Of a stretch of DNA of 50,279 nucleotides, positions 1 through 8,292 are shown piece after piece (position 1 is the first letter of the stretch; every line of letters starts with the position of its first letter). The DNA lies in assembly GCA_022711715.1 (NCBI GenBank), contig JAKLEC010000005.1, positions 1-50,279 on the forward strand, in the 5' to 3' direction. The stretch comes from Acidobacteriota bacterium. GTDB taxonomy: Bacteria > Acidobacteriota > Aminicenantia > UBA2199. The notes under the pieces were generated by a model that worked only from the letters and a program-made list of their open reading frames with translations, was not told where the DNA came from and searched no databases. A program made the position numbers and the translations under genes.

Positions 1-122
1 GCCTGGATTTGTTCGGTCTCATAGTTGGTGATGACCGGCGCACCGAGCTTTTGCGCCGGGGCCGGCAGCACCGCCCCGGCGATCAGGATCAACCCCGGCA
101 GAAAAGAAGCCCTGCGTTTCAT
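1..122 (-). CDS. N-terminus of a secreted, sensor-like protein (partial)
   Basis: Only the first 40 codons are in the window; the gene runs off the left edge. The start is the ATG at 122-120. Residues 1-24 look like a signal peptide (positively charged MKRR, then a hydrophobic run ending in APA). The mature start reads KLGAPVITNYETEQIQA. That opening resembles the beginning of two-component-regulator-propeller (Reg_prop) sensor proteins, where an ITNY stretch precedes the first propeller blade; this is recall of family style and rests on few residues. A TTGACT-N17-TAGAAT promoter lies at 177-205 on the same strand. The gene is divergent from the LiaF-like gene. It could equally be another secreted protein. 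Confidence 0.5.
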   Translation of the reverse strand, partial: MKRRASFLPGLILIAGAVLPAPAQKLGAPVITNYETEQIQ

Positions 123-176
123 GGCTCGTTCACGATGCGGATGGGCTCGACGGCAGTCCCCCTGTCCATCACGGGC

Positions 177-205
177 ATTCTATTGTGCGGCAATGCGAAA
201 GTCAA
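177..205 (-). promoter_or_regulatory. sigma70-type promoter of the leftmost gene
   Basis: On the minus strand TTGACT (205-200) and TAGAAT (182-177) are separated by exactly 17 nt. It points toward the ATG at 122 and would give a leader of about 45-50 nt. It is back to back with the promoter of the LiaF-like gene. Confidence 0.6.
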
Positions 206-244
206 CCAAGCGGTTCGCCGCAATCCTGGCCGCTGGCCGGCGAA

Positions 245-273
245 TTGACATCAAGACACAACATTCCTATACT
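245..273 (+). promoter_or_regulatory. consensus sigma70 promoter of the LiaF-like gene
   Basis: TTGACA (245-250), a 17-nt spacer and TATACT (268-273) make a near-perfect housekeeping promoter. Transcription should begin near 280, leaving a leader of about 20 nt that carries the AGGAGG-type ribosome site ahead of the ATG at 299. Confidence 0.75.
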
Positions 274-298
274 GGGTCCATTGAACCAGGAGGACGCA

Positions 299-1009
299 AT
301 GGGCGCGCAAAAGAAACTTCCCGCGGGCACGATCCTGCTGGGCGGCATCCTGATCCTGGCCGGGGCGCTGGTGCTGCTGGACAACCTGGACGTCCTGTCC
401 CTGCGCTTCCGCATCGGCGACTGGTGGCCGCTCATCCTCATCGTTCTCGGCGTGGTGCATATCGTCGACAGCCGCCGGCTGTTCGACTTTTCCGGGCTGT
501 TTCTGATCCTGCTCGGCGGCGTCTTCCTGGCGGCCGAGCTGGACGCCATCCGCTGGGAGGACGTCTGGCTGTGGTGGCCGGCGGTGCTGATCCTGCTCGG
601 CCTGTCGCTGCTCTTCCGCCACGCGCCGCTGCTGTCCGCGGCCCGGCCCGCCCCCCTCCCCGGGGCCGCCTGCGGCGACCCCTGCCTGCGCGTGCACAAC
701 ATCCTGGCCGGCGGCGACCGCCGCGTGACCAGCCGGGAGTTCAAGGGCGGCGACGTTTCCAACGTCCTGGGCGGAGTCGAGATCGACCTGCTCGAGGCCA
801 GGCTGGCGCCGGGCGAATGGCTGCTCACCGTCTCCACGGTGCTGGGCGGCGTCGACATCCGCCTGCCCCGCGACTGGCGCATCGAGGTCCAGCCCACCAC
901 CATGCTGGGCGGAGTCGACGACCACACGCGCCAGAATCCCGACGCCGCCGGCGGCAAATTGGTCATCCGCGCCTCGGCCTTGCTCGGGGGGATCGAGATC
1001 AAGAACTAG
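299..1009 (+). CDS. LiaF/LiaI-like membrane protein (DUF5668 plus cell-wall-active response domain)
   Basis: A 236-residue protein. Residues about 8-110 hold several short hydrophobic helices with the glycine-rich GGILILAGALVLLDNL and WWPLILIVLG patterns typical of LiaI/LiaF-type transmembrane regions (DUF5668). The C-terminal half has the repeated short beta motif LGGVEIDL / LGGVDIRLP / LGGVDDH / LLGGIEIKN that characterises the LiaF C-terminal domain. In Firmicutes LiaF restrains an envelope-stress kinase; no kinase is adjacent here, so only a membrane-stress or scaffold role is inferred. The start at 299 is preferred over an upstream in-frame ATG because it has AGGAGG at good spacing and lies just after a strong promoter. 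It is monocistronic. Confidence 0.8.
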   Translation: MGAQKKLPAGTILLGGILILAGALVLLDNLDVLSLRFRIGDWWPLILIVLGVVHIVDSRRLFDFSGLFLILLGGVFLAAELDAIRWEDVWLWWPAVLILLGLSLLFRHAPLLSAARPAPLPGAACGDPCLRVHNILAGGDRRVTSREFKGGDVSNVLGGVEIDLLEARLAPGEWLLTVSTVLGGVDIRLPRDWRIEVQPTTMLGGVDDHTRQNPDAAGGKLVIRASALLGGIEIKN

Positions 1010-1021
1010 AAGAAGAGATAT

Positions 1022-1053
1022 CGTGACGCGTAACGCGTAACGCGTGACGAGTA
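1022..1053 (+). repeat. ACGCGTAACGCGTGACG-type tandem repeat, copy 1
   Basis: A low-complexity run of CGTGACGCGTAACGCG units ending in GACGAGTA, beginning 12 nt after the LiaF-like stop codon. The same unit recurs at 1883-1909 (minus), 24994-25025 (plus), 25229-25259 (minus) and 46803-46834 (plus). Here it is followed by GCGGCAAGGGAGCGGAC, a relative of the inner core seen next to other arms. Confidence 0.85.
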
Positions 1054-1063
1054 GCGGCAAGGG

Positions 1064-1086
1064 AGCGGACTTATTCCGGTTTTTTT
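1064..1086 (+). terminator. weak intrinsic terminator candidate
   Basis: AGCGGA / TCCGGT (one mismatch) can pair across a CTTAT loop and is followed at once by a run of seven T. The stem is short, so this is tentative. It would end the LiaF-like transcript. A second stem, TCCGTCC / GGACGGA at 1101-1125, follows. Confidence 0.35.
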
Positions 1087-1168
1087 AGAAGAAGCCAATA
1101 TCCGTCCACTGACATGCCGGACGGAGGCGCGGGAACCTCGAGCCGGATCCGCGGATTAAAATCCCGGT

Positions 1169-1546
1169 TCAGTGGAACGCCCTGGTCAGGGCGAGAACGA
1201 CGGCGGCCAGGACCACGATCCAGAAAAGGATGAACAAGGAAGCGAACAGCCAGTTCTTCTTTAGGGATACCGGCTCGCGAGCGGCCTTCTCCCTGGCGGC
1301 GTTCATGACCTCGGCCGGGACCAGGCGCAGCGCCAGGGCGATCAGCGCCGGCAGGATGAGCAGGTCGTCAAGATAACCGAGCACGGGGATGAAGTCGGGG
1401 ATCAGATCGATCGGGCTGAGGGCGTATCCCAGCGCCACCAGCATGATCGCCTTGGCCGTCCAGGGAACGCGGGGGTCCTGCGCGGCGTAATAGAGAGCCG
1501 TGATCTCCGCTTTCAGCCGTTTCGCCCTGGCTTTCAGGTTTTCCAT
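1169..1546 (-). CDS. YkvA-family (DUF1232) membrane protein
   Basis: 125 residues. The central segment has the DUF1232 signature: a hydrophobic helix leading into YALSPIDLIPDFIPVLGYLDD, where SPIDLIPD and the following acidic pair are diagnostic. A second hydrophobic segment (about 100-120) forms a C-terminal transmembrane helix. The biochemical role of this family is unknown. The ATG at 1546 has no Shine-Dalgarno, but TACAAT lies only 8 nt upstream, so the mRNA is probably leaderless. It converges on the LiaF-like gene. Confidence 0.85.
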   Translation of the reverse strand: MENLKARAKRLKAEITALYYAAQDPRVPWTAKAIMLVALGYALSPIDLIPDFIPVLGYLDDLLILPALIALALRLVPAEVMNAAREKAAREPVSLKKNWLFASLFILFWIVVLAAVVLALTRAFH

Positions 1547-1554
1547 GCGCCACC

Positions 1555-1560
1555 ATTGTA
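1555..1560 (-). promoter_or_regulatory. -10 box next to the YkvA-like start
   Basis: TACAAT on the minus strand ends 8 nt before the ATG. Expected initiation 6-8 nt downstream falls on or beside the start codon. No convincing -35 is visible at 16-18 nt. Confidence 0.45.
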
Positions 1561-1582
1561 CCAGAAATCGGCGAGAAACATT

Positions 1583-1911
1583 CGGCAGATCAGTATCAGT
1601 GACAGTGCCAGTGTCAGCAAAGCCAAGGTTTTAAACATACTCGAACTACTTGTGGTGCTCATGGTGGTAGTAGCGGGCATTCTAGGTAAGATCCTGATCA
1701 GTGATGAGTGATGAAAAGCAGCAAGAACGACCAGCGCCTAAATAGAAATCTTCAGCAACCAAGCGAATTGGCTTTCGTTACGTCGGACTTCGAACCTCGA
1801 ACGTCGAACCTTGTAGCAATACCAGGAATTGTTTCTGATCGTTCGCTGTACGCCTAACGCCATACGTCGAGCGCCCTTGCTTGTCACGCGTCACGCGTTA
1901 CGCGTCACGAT
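1583..1911. repeat. repeat-filled spacer (several low-complexity units)
   Basis: The 372-nt gap between the YkvA-like start and the dipeptidase stop has no credible gene. It holds four kinds of simple repeat: CAGTGTCAGTGACAG-like (about 1590-1618), a GATGAGTGATGAAAAGCAGCAAG stretch (about 1699-1728), a TCGAACCTCGAACGTCGAACC run (about 1786-1810), and a minus-strand copy of the ACGCGTAACGCGTGACG unit (1883-1909), just after the dipeptidase stop. Read on the minus strand that copy continues as CAAGGGCGCTCGACG, the inner core shared with elements at 34.6 and 41.9 kb. Confidence 0.75.
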
Positions 1912-1918
1912 CGTTCTT

Positions 1919-3166
1919 CTATTTCTTGGCCAGGTCAATGACCTGCTGCATCACGCGCATGACATTGCCGCCCCAGATCTTGGCGACCTGCTCCTCCGTG
2001 TAGCCGCGGCGCGCCAGCTCGATGGTGATGTTCTTTAGCTCGGTGGCGTCGCGGCAGTCGGCCAGGCCGCCGCCGCCGTCGAAATCGGTGCCGATGCCCA
2101 CGTGATCGATGCCGATGAGCTTGACGATGTGGTCGATGTGATCGACGGCATCCTTGACGTAGACCGGAGGCTGGGGATAGCGGGCCTCCAGCGCGTCGTG
2201 CTCCGCCTCCACCTTGGCGCGCTCGGACGGGGTCTTGATGCCGCCCCAGCCGCCGTAGGTCTCCTGGATGCGGCGGTAGAAGTCCTCGAAGGCCTTGTCG
2301 CGCCCGGCGTCGGCCGGCGGCTGCTTGACGTAGTCGGTCAGGATGCAGAGCTGGACGACGCCGCCGTTCTTCTTCAGCGCCAGCAGCATCTCGTCGGTCA
2401 GGTTGCGCGGGCTGGCGGACAGGGCGCGGGCACAGGAGTGCGAGGCGATGACCGGAGCCCGGGTCAGGGCCAGCACGTCGAAGAAGGAGCGGTCGGAGAT
2501 GTGCGAGACATCGACCATGACGCCCAGGTCGTTGAGCCGCCGCACCACCTGCCGGCCCCAATCGCTCAGGCCGCGGTCCTCGGGATCGCGGCGGTCGGTC
2601 GCGGAGTCGCAGATGTCGTTGTCGGCGGTGTGGGCCAGGGTGACGTAGCGCACGCCGCGGCGGTAGAAGGCGTCGATCCATTCCGGGTCGCGGCCCAGCG
2701 GGTAGCCGTTCTCCATGCCGATGAAGATGGCGCGCTTGCCCTCCTGCTCCAGGCGGCGGGCGTCCCCCGGCGTCAGGGCCAGGCCGCACAGCTCCGGGTA
2801 TTTCCTGTACATGGCGTCCATGCCGTCCAGGATGGCCACGGCCTTGTCCCGCGCGTCGGCGTAGCCCTCGGGCGTGCGCGGGCCCTGGCCGACAAAGACG
2901 GCGAAGAAGGAGGCGTCGAGCCCGCCCTCCTTCATGCGCGGCAGGTCCTGGCAGCCGCTGCCGCGCTCGCCGGTCCTGTGGTACTGGCCGATGTCCCAGC
3001 CCGGCTCCAGGAGCTTGAAGGGCGTGTCGCAGTGGGTGTCGACGGTCAGGGCCCGCTCGTGCCAGAGCAGGGCCTTGGCCGCGAGCGCTGGGTCTTCGGC
3101 GGCGCCGGTGGCCGCGGAAAGGACGGAACCGGCCAGGAAGGCGACGAGCAGTGACTTTCGTTTCAT
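1919..3166 (-). CDS. secreted membrane-type dipeptidase, peptidase family M19
   Basis: 415 residues with an N-terminal signal peptide (MKRKSLLVAFLAG... to about residue 23). The binuclear zinc ligands of the renal dipeptidase family are visible: H45 and D47 in VDTHCDTP, the Glu of FIGMENGYP, the His of VMVDVSH and the His of VIASHS. The family motif VGIGTDFDG lies near the C-terminus. It should hydrolyse dipeptides (some members D-amino-acid dipeptides) in the periplasm. The open frame extends further upstream, but the start at 3166 has GAGGTG at proper spacing and begins the signal peptide. A TATAAT lies 16 nt before the ATG. Monocistronic and divergent from serS. Confidence 0.9.
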   Translation of the reverse strand: MKRKSLLVAFLAGSVLSAATGAAEDPALAAKALLWHERALTVDTHCDTPFKLLEPGWDIGQYHRTGERGSGCQDLPRMKEGGLDASFFAVFVGQGPRTPEGYADARDKAVAILDGMDAMYRKYPELCGLALTPGDARRLEQEGKRAIFIGMENGYPLGRDPEWIDAFYRRGVRYVTLAHTADNDICDSATDRRDPEDRGLSDWGRQVVRRLNDLGVMVDVSHISDRSFFDVLALTRAPVIASHSCARALSASPRNLTDEMLLALKKNGGVVQLCILTDYVKQPPADAGRDKAFEDFYRRIQETYGGWGGIKTPSERAKVEAEHDALEARYPQPPVYVKDAVDHIDHIVKLIGIDHVGIGTDFDGGGGLADCRDATELKNITIELARRGYTEEQVAKIWGGNVMRVMQQVIDLAKK

Positions 3167-3182
3167 GGGCACCTCGAAAGAC

Positions 3183-3188
3183 ATTATA
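3183..3188 (-). promoter_or_regulatory. -10 box of the dipeptidase gene
   Basis: A perfect TATAAT on the minus strand, 16 nt before the ATG. The leader would be only about 10 nt, just enough to hold the GAGGTG ribosome site. No clear -35 is seen. Confidence 0.45.
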
Positions 3189-3251
3189 CCGCAAAACGGC
3201 GGCGAAGGTTTGCCTGCGTTCCCGCCCCCCACAAGCCGTCTTCTGCGCAAA

Positions 3252-3440
3252 AACAATGTCCAAAACCAAATCCATTTCAAGCATCTTATCCTTGTTTTGG
3301 TCATTTCGCCATTGGAATTTGGAACTTGTTTGGAATTTGCTGCCTGGGAATTTGGTACTGTAGTCCTGCCGGATCGCTCGCCTGAAAATCCATGCTTTGC
3401 GCAAATAAATGAAAGAAAATTGAAATATTTTGGACAGATC
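3252..3440 (+). repeat. CCAAATTCC-type inverted-repeat element (copy 1)
   Basis: The 299-nt spacer between the divergent dipeptidase and serS genes carries a left arm of CCAAAACCAAATCC units and a right arm TTGGAATTTGGAACTTG...GGGAATTTGG, followed by the core AGTCCTGCCGGATC (from 3362). Matching arms and core occur at 12.0-12.3 kb and 39.0-39.3 kb. The conserved outer stretch TGGACAGATC (3431-3440) also occurs in the 12-kb copy and here overlaps the serS -35 box. Confidence 0.7.
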
Positions 3441-3458
3441 TGGCCGCTGTGCTATAAT
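3430..3458 (+). promoter_or_regulatory. serS promoter, predicted leaderless
   Basis: TTGGAC (3430-3435), 17 nt, TATAAT (3453-3458). The ATG of serS follows after only 7 nt and no Shine-Dalgarno fits in between, so transcription probably starts at the start codon. The -35 lies in the conserved edge of the adjoining repeat element. Confidence 0.65.
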
Positions 3459-3465
3459 TATTCCC

Positions 3466-4731
3466 ATGCTGGACACCCATTTTGTCAGGAACAACCTGGA
3501 GCTGGTCAAGAAGAAGGTCGAGGCCAAGGGCGTTCCCTTCGCCGACGACCGTTTCGTCGCCATGGACCTGCGCCGCCGCCGCGTCCTGGCCGCCAGCGAG
3601 GAGCTGAAGAGCCGCAAGAACAAGCTGGCCAAGGAGACCGGCTACCTCAAGCGCAGCGGCGCCGGCACGCACGACCTGGAGCAACAGTCCGTCGAGCTGT
3701 CCAAGCAGATCGCCGAAAGCGAGCAGGAGCTGGCGGCGCTCGAGGCCGAGTTCCAGGAATTCCTCCTGGGCATCCCCAACCTGTTCCACGACTCGGTGCC
3801 GGTGGGCCACGACGCCACGGCCAACGAGGTGGTGCGCGAGTGGGGCGAGAAGCCCGCCTTCGACTTCGCCCCCAAGCCGCACTGGGAGCTGGGCGAGGCC
3901 GCCGGCACCCTGGATTTCGCCCGCGCCGCCAAGGTGGCGGGCTCGCGCTTCGCCGTCTACTACGACGGCCTGGCGCGGCTGGAGCGGGCGCTGCTGCAGT
4001 TCATGCTCGACGTGCACACCGGCGCGCACGGCTACCGCGAAGTGCTGCCCCCCTTCCTGGTCAACGACGCCAGCCTGGTCGGCACCGGCAACCTGCCCAA
4101 GTTCAAGGCCGACCTGTTCAAGGTCGAGGGCTACAACCTGTACCTGACGCCCACCGCCGAGGTGCCGCTGACCAACCTGCACCGCGACGAGACGCTGGAC
4201 GAGGAGCGGCTGCCGGTCAAGTACGCCGCCTTCACCCCCTGCTTCCGCAGCGAGGCCGGCTCGCACGGCAAGGACATCCGCGGCCTGGTCCGCCTGCACC
4301 AGTTCGACAAGGTGGAGCTGATGAAGTTCGCCGCCCCCGACCGCTCCTACCTGGAGCTGGAGGAGCTGACCGCCGACGCCGAGGACATCCTGCGCCGGCT
4401 GGGGCTGCCGTTCCGCACCGTGGTGCTGTGCAGCGGCGACATGTCCTTCTCCTCGGCCAAGACCTACGACATCGAGGTGTGGATGCCGGCCCGCGCCGGC
4501 TACCTGGAGATCTCCTCCTGCTCCAACTTCGAGAGCTTCCAGGCGCGGCGGGCGCGCATCAAGTACAAGGGCCGGGACGGCAGGAAGGACTTCGTGCACA
4601 CCCTGAACGGCTCCGGCCTGGCCATCGGCCGCACCGTCGCCGCCATCATGGAAAACAACCAGACGTCCGAGGGCCGCGTCCGCGTTCCCGACGCCCTGCG
4701 CCCCTACATGGCCGGCTACGAGCGGATCTGA
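3466..4731 (+). CDS. serS: seryl-tRNA synthetase
   Basis: 421 residues, the usual length for bacterial SerRS. It charges tRNA-Ser in the cytoplasm. The N-terminal third is the helical hairpin arm (charged KKKVEAKG...EELKSRKNKLAKETG... to about residue 110). Class II motif 2 is FRSEAGSHGKDIRGLVRLHQF and motif 3 is NGSGLAIGRTVAAIMEN. The TxE serine-binding motif is in LTPTAEVPL. The start at 3466 (MLDTHFVRNN) fits the family N-terminus. It is the first gene of a transcript continuing into pilC: its TGA overlaps the pilC ATG by one base, so pilus assembly genes appear to be driven from the serS promoter. Confidence 0.97.
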   Translation: MLDTHFVRNNLELVKKKVEAKGVPFADDRFVAMDLRRRRVLAASEELKSRKNKLAKETGYLKRSGAGTHDLEQQSVELSKQIAESEQELAALEAEFQEFLLGIPNLFHDSVPVGHDATANEVVREWGEKPAFDFAPKPHWELGEAAGTLDFARAAKVAGSRFAVYYDGLARLERALLQFMLDVHTGAHGYREVLPPFLVNDASLVGTGNLPKFKADLFKVEGYNLYLTPTAEVPLTNLHRDETLDEERLPVKYAAFTPCFRSEAGSHGKDIRGLVRLHQFDKVELMKFAAPDRSYLELEELTADAEDILRRLGLPFRTVVLCSGDMSFSSAKTYDIEVWMPARAGYLEISSCSNFESFQARRARIKYKGRDGRKDFVHTLNGSGLAIGRTVAAIMENNQTSEGRVRVPDALRPYMAGYERI

Positions 4732-5939
4732 TGCCCTATTTCAAGTGCACCCTGGTCGACGAGCAGGGGCATTTCCAGACGCGCGAGCAGTACGCCGAGA
4801 GCCGCCAGGAGCTCGTGGCCTCGCTGGCCGGCCTGGATGAGAAGCTGCTGGCGGCGCGCCGCCTGTGGCTGCGGGACTTCTCGCTGGGCCACCTGTTCCG
4901 GCGCAAGATCGGCACCACCGAATTCCTGCTGTTCAACCAGGAGATGATCACCCTGCTCAAGTCGGGCATTCCGCTGATCCGCGCCCTGGAGATCATCGTC
5001 CAGAACACCCCCTTCGGAGTGCTGCGCGAGGTGCTGGCCAAGGCCGCCGGCAACATCCGCAACGGCATGCAGGTCTCCGAGGCCTTCGCCTCGCCGCAGA
5101 TCCCCCATGTCACCATCTACCGCGCCTCGCTGACCGCCGGCGAGCGCAGCGGCCACCTGGAGCAGGTTCTGGAGAAGTTCAACGTCTACCTGGGCAAGAT
5201 CAACAACCTGCGCCGCAAGATGATCAGCGGCCTGACCTATCCCATCATCCTGCTGCTGTTCATGGTGGCCGTCATCCTGGTCATCGCCATCTTCGTCATC
5301 CCGCGCTTTTCCTCGTTCTTCACCGACATGGATGCGCAGCTGCCGTCCATCACCCTGTTCTTCATGGAGGTCACGCAATTCCTGCGCGCCAACCTGCTGC
5401 CCATCCTGGGGGCGCTGCTGCTGGCCTACCTTACCGTGCGCGGCATCGAGCGCCTGAACCCGCGGGTGGTGGTGGTCGACCAGCTCAAGCTCCGCGCCCC
5501 CTTCCTGGGGCGCATCGCCCACGAGAACGCCATCGCCGTCTTCGCCCGCACGCTGGCGATCCTGATCTCGGGCGGCATCCCGGTGCCCGAATCGGCCGAG
5601 ATCGCCGTGGCCACCTTCGCCAACCGCTTCCACCACCAACAGGTGCTCGACGTCCCCGACAAGATCCGCCAGGGCAACCTGCTCTCGGCGGTGCTGGAGG
5701 AGGTGCCCATGATGCCGCGCATCCTGGTGGAGATGGTGCGCGTGGGCGAAACCTCGGGCAACCTGACCGCCGTCCTCGACGAGAGCGCGGAATACTTCGA
5801 GCGCTCGCTCGACAACCGCATCGGCACGTTGATTTCGCTGATCGAACCTGTTATAATCATCGGCCTGGGAGTGGTAATCGCCGTGATGCTCCTGTCCGTT
5901 TACTTGCCGATATTCAGCGTCGTAAAGGTCGCGCAGTGA
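4731..5939 (+). CDS. pilC: type IV pilus / type II secretion inner-membrane platform protein (PilC/GspF)
   Basis: 402 residues with two T2SF domains (about 65-190 and 265-395), each followed by strongly hydrophobic membrane segments (about 170-190, 221-236 and 372-396). The GIPL...AL...NT/AGERSG pattern of the first repeat and the VGETSGNL pattern of the second are typical. It anchors the pilus machine in the inner membrane and couples the cytoplasmic ATPase to pilin assembly. It overlaps serS by one base (TGATG) and the following ATPase by four bases (GTGA), which suggests tight translational coupling. Confidence 0.92.
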   Translation: MPYFKCTLVDEQGHFQTREQYAESRQELVASLAGLDEKLLAARRLWLRDFSLGHLFRRKIGTTEFLLFNQEMITLLKSGIPLIRALEIIVQNTPFGVLREVLAKAAGNIRNGMQVSEAFASPQIPHVTIYRASLTAGERSGHLEQVLEKFNVYLGKINNLRRKMISGLTYPIILLLFMVAVILVIAIFVIPRFSSFFTDMDAQLPSITLFFMEVTQFLRANLLPILGALLLAYLTVRGIERLNPRVVVVDQLKLRAPFLGRIAHENAIAVFARTLAILISGGIPVPESAEIAVATFANRFHHQQVLDVPDKIRQGNLLSAVLEEVPMMPRILVEMVRVGETSGNLTAVLDESAEYFERSLDNRIGTLISLIEPVIIIGLGVVIAVMLLSVYLPIFSVVKVAQ

Positions 5940-7483
5940 AGAAATCGATCCACATCGCGGACGTCAAGATCGACTACACCCTGCTGGCGAAGTTCCCCGC
6001 CGAGTTCCTGATCAAGAACCTCTTCTTCCCCATCGAGGAGAACAACGGCAGCATCTCGGTGGCCATGCCCGACCCCGACAACCTGGACAAGATCGGCATG
6101 ATCGAGAACTTCACCCAGAAGAAGGTCGTGCCCTTCCTGGCCAACCGCGACGAGCTGGAAAAGTTCCTAAAAAAAAGCGACACCTACACCAAGGTGCTGC
6201 GCGACAAGACCGAGACATTCGCCCTGAAGAAGACCGCCGCGGCCGACGCCGCCGAGGACGACGTCGTCACCATCGAGAGCGTCACCGAGAACGAGGAGGA
6301 CGACTCGGTCATCAAGCTGCTGAACAACATCATTCTCACGGCGGTGAACAAGAAGGCCTCCGACATTCATATCGAGATCGGCGCCGACGCCCTGGTCATC
6401 AAGTACCGCATCGACGGCATCCTGCACCAGATCATGGAGCCGCTGGACAGTTCCTTCCATTCCTTCCTGCTCACCCGCCTCAAGGTCATCTCCGAGCTGG
6501 ATATCGCCGAGAAGCGCGTCCCGCAGGACGGCCGCTTCCGCATGAAGTTCAAGCAGAAAACCATCGACTTCCGCGTATCGATCATGCCCGGCGTATACGG
6601 CGAGAACGCCGTCATCCGCATCCTCGACCGCGAGATGATCACCGAGAGCCTCGGCGAGCTGAAGCTGGACCAGCTGGGTTTCTCCCCCGACCTGCTGGAG
6701 AAGATCCACTACTACATCCGCCAGCCCTACGGCATGTTCCTGGTCACCGGGCCGACCGGCAGCGGCAAGACCACCACGCTGTACGCGGCCCTGAACGAGA
6801 TCAAGGACCCGGCTGACAAGATCATCACCATCGAGGACCCGGTGGAATACCAGGTCGAGGGCGTCATCCAGATCCCGGTCAACGAAAAGAAGGGGCTGAC
6901 CTTCGCCCGCGGCCTGCGCTCCATCCTGCGCCACGATCCCGACAAGATCATGGTCGGCGAGATCCGCGACCCGGAGACGGCGCAGATCGCCATCCAGTCG
7001 GCCCTGACCGGCCACCTGGTGTTCACCACCGTCCACGCCAACAACGTCTTCGACGTGCTGGGGCGCTTCATCCACATGGGCATCGACACCTACAGCTTCA
7101 TCTCGGCGCTCAACTGCATCGCCGCCCAGCGCCTGGTGCGCGTCCTCTGCCCGCTGTGCAAGAAGCCCTACACCCTGAGCAAGGCCGACTTGGCCTACAA
7201 CCGCATCGAGCGCAGTTCCTTCTCGCAGCCCGTCTACCGCGCCGCCGGCTGCGAGGAGTGCGGCGGCCTGGGCTACGCCGGGCGCACCGCCATCGGCGAG
7301 ATCTTGGAGCTCACCGACGAGATCAAGGAGATGATCCTGGCCAAGAAACCGACCTCGGAGATCAAGAAAACGGCCATGCAGCAGGGCATGGTCCCCATCC
7401 GCCGCAATGGCCTGGAGCGCGTCCGCTCCGGCATCACCTCCCTCGAGGAGCTGAACCGGGTGACAGTCAAGGAATGGGTCTGA
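5936..7483 (+). CDS. pilB: pilus assembly / secretion ATPase (PilB/GspE)
   Basis: 515 residues from a GTG start that overlaps the pilC stop (GTGA). An N-terminal region (about 1-80) is followed by an acidic linker (about 101-125) and the secretion ATPase core. Walker A GPTGSGKT is at about 272-279; the Asp box reads IITIEDPVEY, Walker B region IMVGEIRDPET and the His box TGHLVFTTVHANN. The zinc tetracysteine insert is present (CPLCKK ... CEECGG). It powers pilin polymerisation. The shorter N-terminus and the gene order make it impossible to choose between T4P and T2SS on this gene alone. Confidence 0.92.
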   Translation: MKKSIHIADVKIDYTLLAKFPAEFLIKNLFFPIEENNGSISVAMPDPDNLDKIGMIENFTQKKVVPFLANRDELEKFLKKSDTYTKVLRDKTETFALKKTAAADAAEDDVVTIESVTENEEDDSVIKLLNNIILTAVNKKASDIHIEIGADALVIKYRIDGILHQIMEPLDSSFHSFLLTRLKVISELDIAEKRVPQDGRFRMKFKQKTIDFRVSIMPGVYGENAVIRILDREMITESLGELKLDQLGFSPDLLEKIHYYIRQPYGMFLVTGPTGSGKTTTLYAALNEIKDPADKIITIEDPVEYQVEGVIQIPVNEKKGLTFARGLRSILRHDPDKIMVGEIRDPETAQIAIQSALTGHLVFTTVHANNVFDVLGRFIHMGIDTYSFISALNCIAAQRLVRVLCPLCKKPYTLSKADLAYNRIERSSFSQPVYRAAGCEECGGLGYAGRTAIGEILELTDEIKEMILAKKPTSEIKKTAMQQGMVPIRRNGLERVRSGITSLEELNRVTVKEWV

Positions 7484-8292
7484 TCGACCGTCTGCTCCCC
7501 CTGCGGCCGCCGCGCCAGGTGGTGTTCGCCGGCGAGCGCCACGCCGAGGTGTTCCGCCTGCGCAACGGCCGGGTCGCCCACCGCGTCCCCGTCCCGGGCG
7601 CGGCGCTGGCGGAGGACCCGGGCGACGACTGGCAGGCGTTGTTCGCCGCCCTGGAGCGCGAGGAGACCGGCGTGGTGTTCGGCGCCTCACCGTTCATCTT
7701 CAACGTCTTCGAGTTTGACCGGCTGCCCTGGCGGCGCCAGGCGCTGCGCGAGCTGGTGGCCTGGCGGCTGCAGAAGATTTTTCCCGAGAACATCGAGGCC
7801 TACGACCACCGCTGGTTCGTGCTGAACCGCCGGCGGGTGCTCTCGGTGCTGGTGCGCCGCTCGCTGCTGGACAGCGTGGAGAGCGCGTTCCACGAGCGCA
7901 ACATCCCCCTGACCGCCATCGGCAGTTCCACCCTGCAGATTCTGGGCCGGGCCCTGGGAGCCCGTCCCGTCCCCGACCTGGTCATCGAGCGGGACGGCGC
8001 CGGCTGCACCCTGGCCTTCCTGCAGGGGCACAGCCCCATCTACATCCGCAAGTTCCGCGGCGTTTCCGAGTCCCCCGCCGACGCCGGCGATGAGATCGGC
8101 CGCACCGTGTCCTTCGTGCGCGGCCAGTACGGCATCGATCCCCGCCGCTGCTGGCTCCACGACCACGGCGGCGAAACCGCGGCGGTCGAGGCGGCGTTGC
8201 AGGAGCTCAGCGAGGAAGCCCTCGGCGGCGGCAGGCTTTCGCCGTTGCCGCCGGGCCCCGGGCCGACGCCCCATTTGCCGGTGCGCCCATGA
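7474..8292 (+). CDS. pilM: PilM/GspL-like actin-fold pilus assembly protein
   Basis: 272 residues, shorter than typical PilM (about 350). Assignment rests mainly on position between pilB and pilN. Support comes from the stretch ELVAWRLQKIFPENIEAYDHRWFVL, which resembles the region of PilM/GspL proteins where the family tyrosines and the substrate lobe meet. A proline-rich tail ends the protein. The gene starts 10 bases inside pilB and its stop overlaps pilN by four bases. It should form the cytoplasmic ring component binding the PilN N-terminus. Confidence 0.7.
   Translation: MGLIDRLLPLRPPRQVVFAGERHAEVFRLRNGRVAHRVPVPGAALAEDPGDDWQALFAALEREETGVVFGASPFIFNVFEFDRLPWRRQALRELVAWRLQKIFPENIEAYDHRWFVLNRRRVLSVLVRRSLLDSVESAFHERNIPLTAIGSSTLQILGRALGARPVPDLVIERDGAGCTLAFLQGHSPIYIRKFRGVSESPADAGDEIGRTVSFVRGQYGIDPRRCWLHDHGGETAAVEAALQELSEEALGGGRLSPLPPGPGPTPHLPVRP

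Noticed and set aside
2102-3154. Long plus-strand frame opposite the dipeptidase
   Set aside because: Val/Leu/Gly-rich antisense shadow; all dipeptidase motifs are on the minus strand.
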